Below, one piece after another: positions 17,025 through 25,864 of a stretch of 64,000 nt of DNA. The DNA comes from Rhizobium sp. WYCCWR10014 (lineage in GTDB: Bacteria > Pseudomonadota > Alphaproteobacteria > Rhizobiales > Rhizobiaceae), in contig NZ_LXFU01000050.1 in the NCBI RefSeq assembly GCF_001657485.1, positions 124,001 to 188,000 on the forward strand. The letters are read 5' to 3'. The notes beneath the pieces are model-generated. The model searched no databases. It was not told where the DNA came from and worked only from the letters and a program-made list of their open reading frames with translations. A program made the position numbers and the translations under genes. Numbering within the stretch: the first letter of the stretch is position 1; each line of letters opens with the position of its first letter.

Positions 17025-17675
17025 ATGCCATCCGCTACGACCGGCTTTTGGACGCCAGTCGCCCTTTCCCGGGATTTGCCAGCCGGAACCGTCATACCGG
17101 CACGGACGGCAGCCGGATCGATTGCCCTGTGGCGCAGCGCTTCGGGGCGCATATCGGCCTCGGCGGATCGCTGTCCGCATCGCGGCATGCGCCTGTCTCA
17201 CGGCTTCGTGCGCGGCGAGACGCTTTCCTGCATCTATCACGGTTGGAGCTATGGACAGGCCGGAAACTGTCTCCGCATTCCGGCCCATCCGGGGCTGACG
17301 CCACCGGAAACCATTCGCGTCGCCACCCATGACGTCGAGGAAACAGATAGCGTGATCTGGGTGGCCGTGGGCACGCCCGCATCGAAGCCGCCGAAGCTCG
17401 AGGGCCTCATTCCCCTGCGCTCCATGACGGCGTTCGCCGGCATCGCGGCGATCGAGGCGGCGGCCGGTGCGAAGGCGAGCCCTGACGGTCTTGTCGAAAT
17501 CGACGCATCCATCGGGGCCGTCTGTCTGCTATTATCCGCTTGGGAAGACGGACAGACGTTGATCCATGTGCTGTTGAAGGGTGATCCCGGCGTTGCCGCG
17601 GGCATCGGCGCTACACGGGCCGCCGAAAGCCTGCGCCGCCGGGCTGAGGGTCTTCAGAGGGAGATCGCGCAATGA
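17025..17675 (+). CDS. Stand-alone Rieske [2Fe-2S] protein
   Basis: 216-residue protein with one Rieske domain. The cluster ligands are CPH (Cys50, His52) and CIYHGW (Cys69, His72), with the usual 16-residue spacing, all intact. The remainder (from about residue 115) resembles a truncated oxygenase alpha subunit but contains no mononuclear-iron motif. It should carry electrons to a separate oxygenase, encoded by the very next gene with ATGA overlap. An upstream TTG (17010) is possible, but the ATG has TGGGAA before it. No reductase gene is in the operon, so the electron donor must come from elsewhere. The arrangement parallels the extra Rieske domain that NdmD supplies to NdmC. Confidence 0.85.
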   Translation: MPSATTGFWTPVALSRDLPAGTVIPARTAAGSIALWRSASGRISASADRCPHRGMRLSHGFVRGETLSCIYHGWSYGQAGNCLRIPAHPGLTPPETIRVATHDVEETDSVIWVAVGTPASKPPKLEGLIPLRSMTAFAGIAAIEAAAGAKASPDGLVEIDASIGAVCLLLSAWEDGQTLIHVLLKGDPGVAAGIGATRAAESLRRRAEGLQREIAQ

Positions 17676-18517
17676 CCATGCAGGCGATGATCGACGAATG
17701 GTATCCGGTCGGGCTTTTCAGCCAGCTCGACAGCGCCGGCCGCACGACGGCGCTGATGGGCGAGCCGATCGAAGTGACGCGCGATGCCGATGGCAATGCC
17801 AAGGTGACGGGCAACGACGGCCGTGTTCTGCCGGTGCGTGTGCGTTACGGTCATGTCTGGTCTTCCCTCGGCCAGCCGCAGAAGGAACTTTTCCCCATTC
17901 CCGAGGCCGATCAGCCCGGTCGCCGCTTCGTCGATGTCGGCGTGGTGCGCGTGCGCTGCTCGCCGCTGCGCGCCGTCGAGAACTTCCTCGACATCGCCCA
18001 TTTCCCCTTCGTCCACACCGACATTCTCGGCGCGGAGCCGCACACCGAGGTCCAGAACTACAAGGTCGAGATCCGCGAGGAAGAAGACGAGGTCTGGGCA
18101 ACGCAGGTGAAATTCTACCAGCCGCAGGCCGCCAAGTCGGCAAGCGGCGGGATCACGACGGAATATATGTACCGCGTGCCGGCACCTACCAGCTCGGTGC
18201 TTTACAAGACCTGCCCGCCGCGCCCGAGCGAATGGGATGTCATCACGCTCTTTGTGCAGCCGCTGGCCGAGGACCTCTGCGACGTCTGGCCATGGATGGC
18301 GCTCTTCGACGACGAAACCGCGATGACCGACCTGATCCACTTCCAGCAGACGATCTTTCTGCAGGACCGTTCGATCCTCGAAAACCAGATCCCGCGGCTC
18401 CTGCCGCTCGACCCCGGCATGGAAATCCCGACGCGGGCCGATCTGACATCGATCGCCTACCGGCGCTGGCTGAAGCGCCACAATTATACCTACGGCGCAC
18501 AGCTGGTGGCGCAATGA
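17672..18517 (+). CDS. Rieske-oxygenase catalytic subunit without Rieske domain (NdmC-like)
   Basis: 281 residues corresponding to the C-terminal catalytic half of a ring-hydroxylating/N-demethylating oxygenase. The iron-binding motif is AVENFLDIAHFPFVH (His110, His115, bridging Asp107). A likely third ligand is Asp232, in FLQDRSILENQ. There is no Cys/His pair for a [2Fe-2S] cluster anywhere, so the partner Rieske protein upstream must deliver electrons. This matches NdmC, the 7-methylxanthine N7-demethylase subunit, which also lacks the Rieske domain and needs a GST-like partner. The start ATG overlaps the upstream stop and follows AGGGAG. The substrate is inferred from neighbours: a deaminase and a nucleoside-type transporter. 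Confidence 0.85.
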   Translation: MTMQAMIDEWYPVGLFSQLDSAGRTTALMGEPIEVTRDADGNAKVTGNDGRVLPVRVRYGHVWSSLGQPQKELFPIPEADQPGRRFVDVGVVRVRCSPLRAVENFLDIAHFPFVHTDILGAEPHTEVQNYKVEIREEEDEVWATQVKFYQPQAAKSASGGITTEYMYRVPAPTSSVLYKTCPPRPSEWDVITLFVQPLAEDLCDVWPWMALFDDETAMTDLIHFQQTIFLQDRSILENQIPRLLPLDPGMEIPTRADLTSIAYRRWLKRHNYTYGAQLVAQ

Positions 18518-19173
18518 AGCTCTACGACTATATTCTCTCGCCCAGTTGCTACAAGGTGCGCCTGATGGCGGCGCTGACCGGCGTGAAGCTTGACCTGCGC
18601 CCGGTGGATTTCCATCCCGGCGCCGAGCATCGCGGCCCCGAGCTGCTTGCGCTCAACCCGGCAGGCTCCATTCCGATCCTGGAAGATGGCGATCTGATCC
18701 TGACGGAATCGTCGGCGATCCTCGTCTATCTCGCCGCCAAGGCAGCACCCGAATGGCTCGGCAGCGGTAAGGCCGAGGAAGCGGCGCGGGTGCAGCAATG
18801 GCTGTCCTTCTCCGGCCGGCTGACGGCAAGCCTCGGCGGTGCACGGCTCCATGAAATGCTGTTGAGGCCGGGCGATATCGGCGCGCTGCAGGCCCAGGGC
18901 ATCGCCACGCTTCGCGAGCTTGAAGCCGGCCTTATCGAGCAGGGCCTTCGCGGCATGCGCTTCCTCGCTTCCGACCGGCCAACAATTGCCGACATCGCGT
19001 GCTTTCCCTACGTGGCGTTGGCACCCGATGGCGGCGTCACGTTGGACGCTTATCCTGCCATCCGGCTCTGGTCCCGCGCGCTGCGCGCCCTCGACAGGTT
19101 TATCGAGATGCCGGGCATTCACCGGCTGCACGAATTGAAGCCCGAACCCCAGATCGAACCGGGCGAGGCGTGA
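18514..19173 (+). CDS. Glutathione S-transferase-like protein (possible NdmE analogue)
   Basis: 219-residue GST fold. The thioredoxin-like N-terminal domain has SPSCYKVRLMAAL and NPAGSIPILEDGD followed by LTESSAILVYLA (the Ser of ES binds the gamma-glutamyl group in GSTs). The helical C-terminal domain contains the structural motif TIADIACFPYV. Its ATG overlaps the stop of the oxygenase gene (ATGA), so the two are made together. In caffeine-degrading Pseudomonas the GST-like NdmE is a structural partner that lets NdmC and NdmD assemble. The same role is a reasonable guess here, with a genuine glutathione-dependent step as the alternative. Confidence 0.85.
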   Translation: MKLYDYILSPSCYKVRLMAALTGVKLDLRPVDFHPGAEHRGPELLALNPAGSIPILEDGDLILTESSAILVYLAAKAAPEWLGSGKAEEAARVQQWLSFSGRLTASLGGARLHEMLLRPGDIGALQAQGIATLRELEAGLIEQGLRGMRFLASDRPTIADIACFPYVALAPDGGVTLDAYPAIRLWSRALRALDRFIEMPGIHRLHELKPEPQIEPGEA

Positions 19174-19174
19174 G

Positions 19175-20554
19175 ATGGCTGGTTACCTCCTGAAGAACTG
19201 CGCAGCCGTGATCGTCGACGAGGGCAAGGGGCCGGTCGTCCATCGCAATGTCGATCTCCTGACCAACGGTCCGGCGATCGTGGCGATCGGCGAAAATCTA
19301 GGGGCGGACGCACTGCCTGCCGGCACGACCGTTGAGGATGCTGCCGGCTGGTTCGTCTATCCCGGCCTCGTCAACACCCACCATCACTTCTTTCAGTGCT
19401 TCGTGCGCAACCGCGCCGATCTCGACTGGACGAAGCTCTCGGTGATCGAGTGGCTGGACCGCATCTACCCTATCTTTTCGCAGCTCAACGAGGAGTGCTT
19501 TTACCACTCCTCCGTCACGGCGATGGCCGAGATGATCAAGCATGGCTGCACCACGGCCTTCGACCACCAGTACAATTTCCCCCGGCATGCCGGGAAGCGG
19601 CTGATCGACCGTCAGTTCGAGGCGGCCGAACTGCTCGGCATGCGTTTCCATGCCGGGCGCGGCGGCAATACCCTGCCGAAGTCGGAAGGTTCGACCATTC
19701 CCGACGAGATGTTGGAAACGACCGACGAATTCATCGCCGACTGCGCCCGGCTGATCGAGACCTATCACGATACCAGCCCCTTCAGCATGCGCCAGGTCGT
19801 GGTCGCGCCCTGCCAGCCGGTCAATTGCTACCGCGAGACCTTCGTGGAATCGGTGGCATTGGCGCGCGATCGCGGCGTCATGATGCATACCCATGTTGGC
19901 GAAGGCGAAAGCCCGGTCATTCAGGCGCGCCACGGCATGCGCACGGTCGACTATGTGGAAGAACTTGGTTTTGCCGGACCCGACGCCTTCTATGCCCATT
20001 GCTGGGAGCTCACCCACGACGAACTCAGGAAGATGGCCGCCAGCGGCACCGGTGTCGCGCATTGCCCGGAACCCGTCTATCTGGTCGGCGCTGAGGTCAC
20101 CGACATTCCCGCCATGGCCGCCTTCGGCCTGCGCGTCGGCCTCGGCTGCGACGGCGCTGCCTCCAACGACAATTCCAACCTGATGCACTGCCTGCATTCC
20201 GCCTACATGCTGCAATGCCTCGTCGCCTCCAGCCGCGCCCATCCCGTGCCGCCGCCGGTCGATTTCCTCGGCTACGGCACGACAGGAGGTGCCAGTCTGC
20301 TCGGCCGCCGAGATATCGGCCGGCTGGCGCCCGGCATGGCCGCCGACCTGTTTGTGATCGACAGCCGCCGTATGGATTATGTCGGCACGCGGCACGATCC
20401 GCTGAGCCTGCTTGCCCGCGTCGGTATCGGCATGGCGACTGACATGACCATGATCAATGGCCGCATCGTCTGGCAGAAGGGCGAATTTCCCGGGCTCGAC
20501 GAGGCCAAGCTGTCCGCCGATGCCGAGGCCGCACTATCCGCCGTGGAATTTTAA
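19175..20554 (+). CDS. Amidohydrolase, 8-oxoguanine deaminase/AtzB-like
   Basis: 459-residue TIM-barrel amidohydrolase. Single-metal site residues: His69 and His71 (VNTHHHFFQ), His240 with Glu243 (HTHVGEGES), His275 (YAHCWEL) and Asp326 (GLGCDGAASNDNSNLM). The whole layout follows 8-oxoguanine deaminase and the related AtzB group, including LGRRDIGRLAPGMAADLFV near the end. It would hydrolyse an exocyclic amino group of a purine-like or triazine-like ring, releasing ammonia in the cytoplasm. It starts one base after the GST stop. Beside a putative N-demethylase it suggests conversion of an N-methylated aminopurine to a xanthine-type product. The exact substrate is not determinable here. Confidence 0.87.
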   Translation: MAGYLLKNCAAVIVDEGKGPVVHRNVDLLTNGPAIVAIGENLGADALPAGTTVEDAAGWFVYPGLVNTHHHFFQCFVRNRADLDWTKLSVIEWLDRIYPIFSQLNEECFYHSSVTAMAEMIKHGCTTAFDHQYNFPRHAGKRLIDRQFEAAELLGMRFHAGRGGNTLPKSEGSTIPDEMLETTDEFIADCARLIETYHDTSPFSMRQVVVAPCQPVNCYRETFVESVALARDRGVMMHTHVGEGESPVIQARHGMRTVDYVEELGFAGPDAFYAHCWELTHDELRKMAASGTGVAHCPEPVYLVGAEVTDIPAMAAFGLRVGLGCDGAASNDNSNLMHCLHSAYMLQCLVASSRAHPVPPPVDFLGYGTTGGASLLGRRDIGRLAPGMAADLFVIDSRRMDYVGTRHDPLSLLARVGIGMATDMTMINGRIVWQKGEFPGLDEAKLSADAEAALSAVEF

Positions 20555-20580
20555 AAAAACCAAAAGAGGGAACTGAGAAC

Positions 20581-21678
20581 ATGACCAAACTGACCCGCAG
20601 AAACCTGATGACGGCTGCTGCCGCCACCGGCCTTGCCGGCGCGCTCGGCAGCCGCCTTGCTTTCGCTGCCGACGAACCGCTCGGCATCACGCTTGTCATC
20701 CCGTCGCCGATCGGCGATGTCGGCTGGGGGCATGCGCTTGCCGCCGGTCTCGAGCCGATCAAGGCCGCTTACGGCGACAAGGTGAAGGTCACCGTGCTCG
20801 AGAATATCGCAGAGGGCCCGGATGCCGACCGCATCATGAACAAGACGGTCGCCGACGGAAACAAGTTCCTGGTTGCCGGCTCTTTCGGTTATCAGAACGG
20901 CGCCCTGCAGATCGCCCGCCGCGATCCGAGTGTTACGGTGCTGCATGCTTCCGGCTTCCAGGTCGCTCCGAACTTCTCGCCTTTCGCCGCCAAGTATTTC
21001 CAGGGCACTTATCTGCTCGGCATGGCTGCCGCAGCACTTTCCAAGACCGGCAAGCTTGGTTCTGTGTCTGCCTTCGCCATTCCCGAACTCATCACTTCGA
21101 TCAACGCCTTCACCCTCGGCGCCCAGGCCGTCAAGCCCGATATCGAGGTCTCGGTGGTATGGGTGAACTCCTGGTTCGACCCGGCCAAGGAGCAGGAAGC
21201 CGCCAAAGCCCTGATCGCGCAGAAGTGCGACGTGATCTTCTCCAACGCCCAGGACACGCCGTCCGTCATCTCGGCCTGCGAGGAAGCCGGCGTCTACGCC
21301 TTCAACCTCAACTCCTCGATGAAGAAATACGCACCGAAAACCTATCTCGGATGCATCTCGACGGACTGGTCGCCGTTCTTCAAGGCTTCGGTCGACGCCC
21401 ATCTCGCCGGCACGTTCAAGGGCGCCAATGCGTTCCTCGGCGTCGCCGACAAGGTCGTCGAAGTGGTCGACTGGAATCCGGATGTTCCGGCTGACGTGAT
21501 GACCAAGATCAAGGAGATCGAGGCAAAGATCGCCGACGGCAGCTTCTCGCCCTTCACTGGGCCGATCACCAAGGCCGACGGCAGCGAGGGTGTCGCATCC
21601 GGCGCAACCATGGCCGACCCCGAGATCATCGCCATGAACTGGCACGTCAAGGGCGTGTCCACGCCGTTGCCGAAATAG
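20581..21678 (+). CDS. BMP-family ABC transporter substrate-binding protein
   Basis: 365-residue periplasmic or lipid-free binding protein of the PnrA/BMP family, which binds nucleosides and related heterocycles. A Tat-like signal (TRRNLMTAAAATGLAG, cleavage near AFAAD) starts the protein. The mature part has GDVGWGHALAAGL, VLENIAEGPDADR, GSFGYQNG, and YFQGTYLLGMAAAAL, all typical. GAGGGAA precedes the ATG. With the ATPase and two permeases directly downstream it forms a complete importer in the same transcript as the Rieske/GST/deaminase enzymes, which is the main reason to suspect a purine-like substrate. Confidence 0.92.
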   Translation: MTKLTRRNLMTAAAATGLAGALGSRLAFAADEPLGITLVIPSPIGDVGWGHALAAGLEPIKAAYGDKVKVTVLENIAEGPDADRIMNKTVADGNKFLVAGSFGYQNGALQIARRDPSVTVLHASGFQVAPNFSPFAAKYFQGTYLLGMAAAALSKTGKLGSVSAFAIPELITSINAFTLGAQAVKPDIEVSVVWVNSWFDPAKEQEAAKALIAQKCDVIFSNAQDTPSVISACEEAGVYAFNLNSSMKKYAPKTYLGCISTDWSPFFKASVDAHLAGTFKGANAFLGVADKVVEVVDWNPDVPADVMTKIKEIEAKIADGSFSPFTGPITKADGSEGVASGATMADPEIIAMNWHVKGVSTPLPK

Positions 21679-21680
21679 TC

Positions 21681-23201
21681 ATGACGACCCCGCTCCTGTC
21701 GCTGCGCGGCATTTCGAAGAGCTACGGCCAGATCCACGCCAATCAGGCAATCGATCTGGACGTGGCTCCGCAATCGATCCATGCGATCCTCGGAGAAAAC
21801 GGGGCGGGAAAATCGACGCTGATGAAGCTGATCTACGGCGTCGAGCAACCGGACGACGGGGACGTCGTCTGGGAAGGCAAACCCTTGCGCCTCGCCTCCC
21901 CCGCCGAGGCGAGGCGCCACGGCATCGGTATGGTCTTCCAGCATTTTTCGCTGTTCGAGACCCTGACCGTCCTGGAGAATATTCGGCTGGTTGTGCCGGG
22001 CCGCAAGGCTGAGCTCAAGGAACGCATTCGGACGCTTGGACGGGAGTTCGGCCTCGAAGTCGATCCGCTCGCCCATGTGCATGCGCTGTCCGTCGGCGAG
22101 CGGCAACGGGTGGAGATCATCCGAAGCCTGATGACCAATCCGAAGCTGCTGATCCTCGACGAGCCCACCTCTGTCCTGCCGCCGCAATTGGTGGAGAAGC
22201 TCTTCGACACGCTCCGCCGGCTGCGCGACGGCGGCGTCTCCATCCTGTTGATCTCCCACAAGCTCGAGGAAATCCGGGCGATCTGTGACCGGGCGACGAT
22301 CCTGCGCGGCGGACGGGTGACCGGGGATGTCGACCCGCGCGAACATGATGCCCATGACCTTGCCCGCATGATGATCGGTCGCGACATGCCCGCACCCATC
22401 TCGGCACTGCCGCTGTCTGGCGGGGAAAAGCGGCTGGAGATCATCGGTTTGGATTATCAGCCCGACGATCCCTTTGCTGTGCCGCTCTCCGGCATCAGCC
22501 TCGAAGTGCGTGCTGGCGAAATCCTTGGGATTGCCGGTATTTCGGGCAACGGCCAAAGCGAGCTTGCTGCATTGATTTCAGGTGAGACGGTACTGGGGCG
22601 CGACCAACGCGACCGGATCTACATGATGGGGATCGACGTCGGCAGGTTCGATGCCGCTGCGCGGCGGACGCTCGGATTTGCCTTCGTTCCGGAAGACCGG
22701 CTCGGACGCGGCGCCGTACCCGAAATGTCGCTCGCCCTCAACAGCCTGCTGACGGCCCATCCGCTCAAACTTTTGCGGCACGGTCTCGTCGACAGGGCGC
22801 GGGCGTTGGCGTTCACCAAGGATTGTATCCGTCAGTATGATGTGCGCACACCCGGCCCGGATGCGGAGGCCGGCACTCTATCGGGCGGCAACCTGCAGAA
22901 GTTCATCGTTGGCCGCGAAATCATGCTGGCTCCCAAATTGCTTTTCCTGGCGCAGCCGACCTGGGGCGTCGATATCGGTGCCGCATCCGCCATCCGCAGC
23001 CGTCTGGTCGCATTGCGCAATCAGGGCATGGCGATCCTCGTCATTTCCGAGGAGCTGGAAGAACTGTTCGAGCTCTGCGACTCCATCCAGGTGCTGCATC
23101 ACGGCCGGCTCAGCCCGCCGCTCGTAACGCGGGACACGAAGCCCGAGGAGATCGGCCGACACATGATCGGGGCACAAGCCTCGCCTGAGAAAGTCCAGTA
23201 A
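21681..23201 (+). CDS. BMP-type ABC transporter ATP-binding protein (two domains)
   Basis: 506-residue double ATPase (YufO/NupO class). The first domain has Walker A GENGAGKST, a VFQHFSLF Q-loop, signature LSVGERQ and Walker B LLILDEPTSVL. The second has the degenerate GISGNGQSELA loop, LSGGNLQK and LFLAQPTWGVD in place of a normal Walker B, which is usual for this class, where the second site is impaired. It begins two bases after the binding-protein stop and ends in a TAATG overlap with the permease. Confidence 0.93.
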   Translation: MTTPLLSLRGISKSYGQIHANQAIDLDVAPQSIHAILGENGAGKSTLMKLIYGVEQPDDGDVVWEGKPLRLASPAEARRHGIGMVFQHFSLFETLTVLENIRLVVPGRKAELKERIRTLGREFGLEVDPLAHVHALSVGERQRVEIIRSLMTNPKLLILDEPTSVLPPQLVEKLFDTLRRLRDGGVSILLISHKLEEIRAICDRATILRGGRVTGDVDPREHDAHDLARMMIGRDMPAPISALPLSGGEKRLEIIGLDYQPDDPFAVPLSGISLEVRAGEILGIAGISGNGQSELAALISGETVLGRDQRDRIYMMGIDVGRFDAAARRTLGFAFVPEDRLGRGAVPEMSLALNSLLTAHPLKLLRHGLVDRARALAFTKDCIRQYDVRTPGPDAEAGTLSGGNLQKFIVGREIMLAPKLLFLAQPTWGVDIGAASAIRSRLVALRNQGMAILVISEELEELFELCDSIQVLHHGRLSPPLVTRDTKPEEIGRHMIGAQASPEKVQ

Positions 23202-24301
23202 TGAGCGCTTGGTCCCTTGCTTTCGTTCCCACCCTGGTTCGCCGGGAGCGCGCCTCGCTTGCTGCAACCTTGCTGGCGCCCGTCGTAGCACTTGTCATAG
23301 CGATCGCGATCAACCTCGGCCTCTACATCTTGATGGGCCGTGACCCTGTCGCGGTCATCTATGCGATGCTTTTCGAGCCTTTCCTCTCCTGGGCCTCATT
23401 TTCGGAAGTGCTTTTAAAAGCAGGACCGCTGCTTCTGATCGCCCAAGGACTGGCGATCGGCTTTCGCGCCAAGGTCTTCAACATCGGCGCCGAAGGCCAG
23501 TTCATTCTCGGTGCGATCTTCGCCTCTGCCATTCCGGTCTGGTTTCCGCAAGCGACGGGCCAGTGGATCTGGCCGGTGATGCTGCTGCTCGGTGCCATCG
23601 GCGGCGCACTTTGGGCTTCTCTCACCGCTTTCTGGCGCGTGCGCCTCAACGCCAACGAGATCCTCGTTTCACTGATGCTGAGCCTCGTTGCGGCGCAGCT
23701 GCTGAACTATCTGCTGCTCGGCCCTTGGAAGGATCCGAACGGTTTCAACTTCCCCCAGTCGGTGATGTTTCAGTATGATGCGATGGTGCCGACCTTGATT
23801 GCCGGGACCCGCGTCAATGTCTCGTTCCTGATTACGCTCGCTTTGTCGGTTGCGGCCTGGGTCTTCATGCAGAAGAGCTTCATCGGCTACAAACTGCAGG
23901 TCGGCGGTCTGGCGCCGCGGGCTGCCGGCTATGCCGGCTTTAAGGAAGGTTGGGCGATCTGGCTGTCGCTGCTGATCGGCGGTTTTGCGGCCGGTCTTGC
24001 CGGTGCCGCCGAAGTCGCAGGCCCGCTCGGCCAGCTGCAGCGTTCGGTCGCGAGCGGCTATGGCTATGCGGCCATCATCGTCGCCTATCTCGGCGGCCTG
24101 CATCCGATCGGCATCGTGGTCTCGGCGCTGGTCATGGCGGTCATCTATATCGGTGGCGACAATGCCATGGTCTCGGCCAACCTGCCAATTGCTGCCGTCC
24201 GTGTCTTCCAGGGCAGTCTGCTGCTCGCTTACCTCATCGCCGTCGCCTTCGTACGCTATCGCCTTGAATGGCGCCGCGCCGCCCACCGGAGCCCATCATG
24301 A
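23201..24301 (+). CDS. BMP-type ABC transporter permease 1
   Basis: 366-residue inner-membrane permease (YufP/NupP class) of the branched-chain-amino-acid/nucleoside superfamily, with about nine hydrophobic segments. Landmarks are AIGFRAKVFNIGAEGQFILG, RLNANEILVSLMLSLVA and LQRSVASGYGYAAIIVAYLG. It overlaps the ATPase stop (TAATG) and the next permease (ATGA), so the four transport genes are translationally coupled. Confidence 0.93.
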   Translation: MSAWSLAFVPTLVRRERASLAATLLAPVVALVIAIAINLGLYILMGRDPVAVIYAMLFEPFLSWASFSEVLLKAGPLLLIAQGLAIGFRAKVFNIGAEGQFILGAIFASAIPVWFPQATGQWIWPVMLLLGAIGGALWASLTAFWRVRLNANEILVSLMLSLVAAQLLNYLLLGPWKDPNGFNFPQSVMFQYDAMVPTLIAGTRVNVSFLITLALSVAAWVFMQKSFIGYKLQVGGLAPRAAGYAGFKEGWAIWLSLLIGGFAAGLAGAAEVAGPLGQLQRSVASGYGYAAIIVAYLGGLHPIGIVVSALVMAVIYIGGDNAMVSANLPIAAVRVFQGSLLLAYLIAVAFVRYRLEWRRAAHRSPS

Positions 24302-25209
24302 ACGCGATCGAGTTCATTCTTGCCGGCATGCTCGCGGCTGCGACACCATTTCTTCTGGCAGCACTCGGCGAACTGGTGGCCGAGCGCGCCGGCGTCCTCA
24401 ACCTCGGGGTCGAGGGATTGATGGCCTTCGGCGCCGTGCTCGCCTTCATCATCGTCTACCAGGGCGGCGGACATCTCCTGGGCTTCGTCGTCGCCGGGCT
24501 CGGCAGCGCTGTGCTTTCCCTGCTCTTTGCCTTCGTCACGCTGGGATTCCGGGCAAATCAGGTGGCTGCAGGTCTTGCCATCGGCATTCTCGGCCAGGGC
24601 CTCTCTGCGCTTTTCGGCAAGACCTATGAAAGCCTCACGGTCAGGGGACTCCCCAAGCTTGCCCTTCCCGGGCTTTCGGAACTGCCGGTTGTCGGCGGCC
24701 TTTTCGTGCAGGACATCGTCGTGTGGATTTCGCTCGCCGCGACTCTCGCCCTCTGGGCCATATTTGCCTACACCAAGCTTGGCCTCATCGTTCGCGCCGT
24801 TGGCGAAAACCCGAAGGCCGCCCATGCCATCGGCTATTCGGTAATCTCAGTCCGCGTCCTCGCCATCGCCTTCGGCGGCGCGATGGCCGGCTTCGCCGGC
24901 GCCTATGCGTCGGTGGTCTACACTCCGCTCTGGGCCGACGGGATGATCGCTGGGCGCGGCTGGATCGCCATCGCCCTGGTCGTCTTCGGGACCTGGCTCA
25001 CCGGCCGTATCTTCCTCGGCGCCTGCCTCTTCGGGGCGGTTTCGCTGATGGGGCTTGCAGCTCAGGCAACCGGACTGGACGTTCCCTCACAGCTGCTCTC
25101 GAGCCTGCCATATCTTGTCACGATCATCGTGCTCGGCATCATCTCCGCCGACCGTCGCCTGCTGAAACTGAACGGTGTCGCTTCGCTCGGCGAACCATTC
25201 GAGCGATAA
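24298..25209 (+). CDS. BMP-type ABC transporter permease 2
   Basis: 303-residue permease (YufQ/NupQ class). It has AERAGVLNLGVEGLMAFGA near the start, LGFRANQVAAGLAIGILGQG in the middle and VRAVGENPKAAHAIGYSV as the cytoplasmic coupling loop. The ATG lies in the stop of the first permease (ATGA); an in-frame extension to 24268 only reads into that gene. It is the last gene of the Rieske operon; the next gene, on the opposite strand, ends 67 bases away with no clear terminator between. Confidence 0.92.
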   Translation: MNAIEFILAGMLAAATPFLLAALGELVAERAGVLNLGVEGLMAFGAVLAFIIVYQGGGHLLGFVVAGLGSAVLSLLFAFVTLGFRANQVAAGLAIGILGQGLSALFGKTYESLTVRGLPKLALPGLSELPVVGGLFVQDIVVWISLAATLALWAIFAYTKLGLIVRAVGENPKAAHAIGYSVISVRVLAIAFGGAMAGFAGAYASVVYTPLWADGMIAGRGWIAIALVVFGTWLTGRIFLGACLFGAVSLMGLAAQATGLDVPSQLLSSLPYLVTIIVLGIISADRRLLKLNGVASLGEPFER

Positions 25210-25276
25210 GGCATAGTGCGGAAAGCGGTTTTCGGGATCAAACGCCTTCGCAACGCGCCGGTGAAAAAGTCCGTGG

Positions 25277-25813
25277 TCAGCCGCGATCGCGTTTCTTCTT
25301 GCGGCCGTGCGCATCAAATTGGACGAGCAGCGACTTGAGTTCGATCTCGCGAACGCGTCTTGCCGCTTCATCCGGGCTGACCCATTCGAGAATACGCTGA
25401 CCCCGCTCCTTGAAGTCGCCGCTGATGTCCGTGACTTCAATCTGAAACATGTCGACGATACAGGGCGCCACATCGCCATTGTCGAGTTCTTTCAGATAGG
25501 TATAGCGGCCGACCGGTTTCTTCTTCACTACCCCGCGCACGCCTGCCTCCTCCCAGGCCTCGATTGCTGCTGCTTCAAAAGGCTTTTTCCCTTTCATCGG
25601 CCATCCTTTCGGGATGACCCAGCGTGCGCTCTCCCGAGATGTGATCACCAGGATTTCAACCTCGGATCCGGCATTGCCGTAGCGGAAGCAAAGTGCGCCG
25701 TATTGTTGACGGAATGCACCGGCGAACAGCATTTCAGGAACAGCAGCGAGCTGCCGCAGCAGTGGCTGGGACTTGTCCGGTCGGGGCTTCCTGTTTTTTT
25801 TGCTCGGCGTCAT
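25277..25813 (-). CDS. Nudix hydrolase with degenerate Nudix box
   Basis: 178-residue Nudix-fold protein resembling diphosphoinositol-polyphosphate phosphohydrolase-like alphaproteobacterial proteins. The Nudix region is PKGWPMKGKKPFEAAAIEAW followed by EEAGV. The metal-binding EExGV end is intact, but the earlier Glu of the consensus is Lys and the RE pair reads IE. This weakened box is common in this GWPMKG subgroup. The C-terminus is very basic (GRKKKRD). It is divergent from the PhoU-like/pit operon; the shared 96-base region holds a PHO box in the orientation facing this gene. A link to phosphate metabolism is an inference. Confidence 0.8.
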   Translation of the reverse strand: MTPSKKNRKPRPDKSQPLLRQLAAVPEMLFAGAFRQQYGALCFRYGNAGSEVEILVITSRESARWVIPKGWPMKGKKPFEAAAIEAWEEAGVRGVVKKKPVGRYTYLKELDNGDVAPCIVDMFQIEVTDISGDFKERGQRILEWVSPDEAARRVREIELKSLLVQFDAHGRKKKRDRG

Positions 25814-25864
25814 AGTGAATGAATTACCGAATTTGCTTGTTGCTTCAATTGCCTGGGCGTGTTT

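Noticed and set aside
21342..22556. Long minus-strand frame opposite the first BMP ATPase
   Set aside because: Same antisense artefact; no start signal or family motif, while the plus strand has all ATPase motifs.
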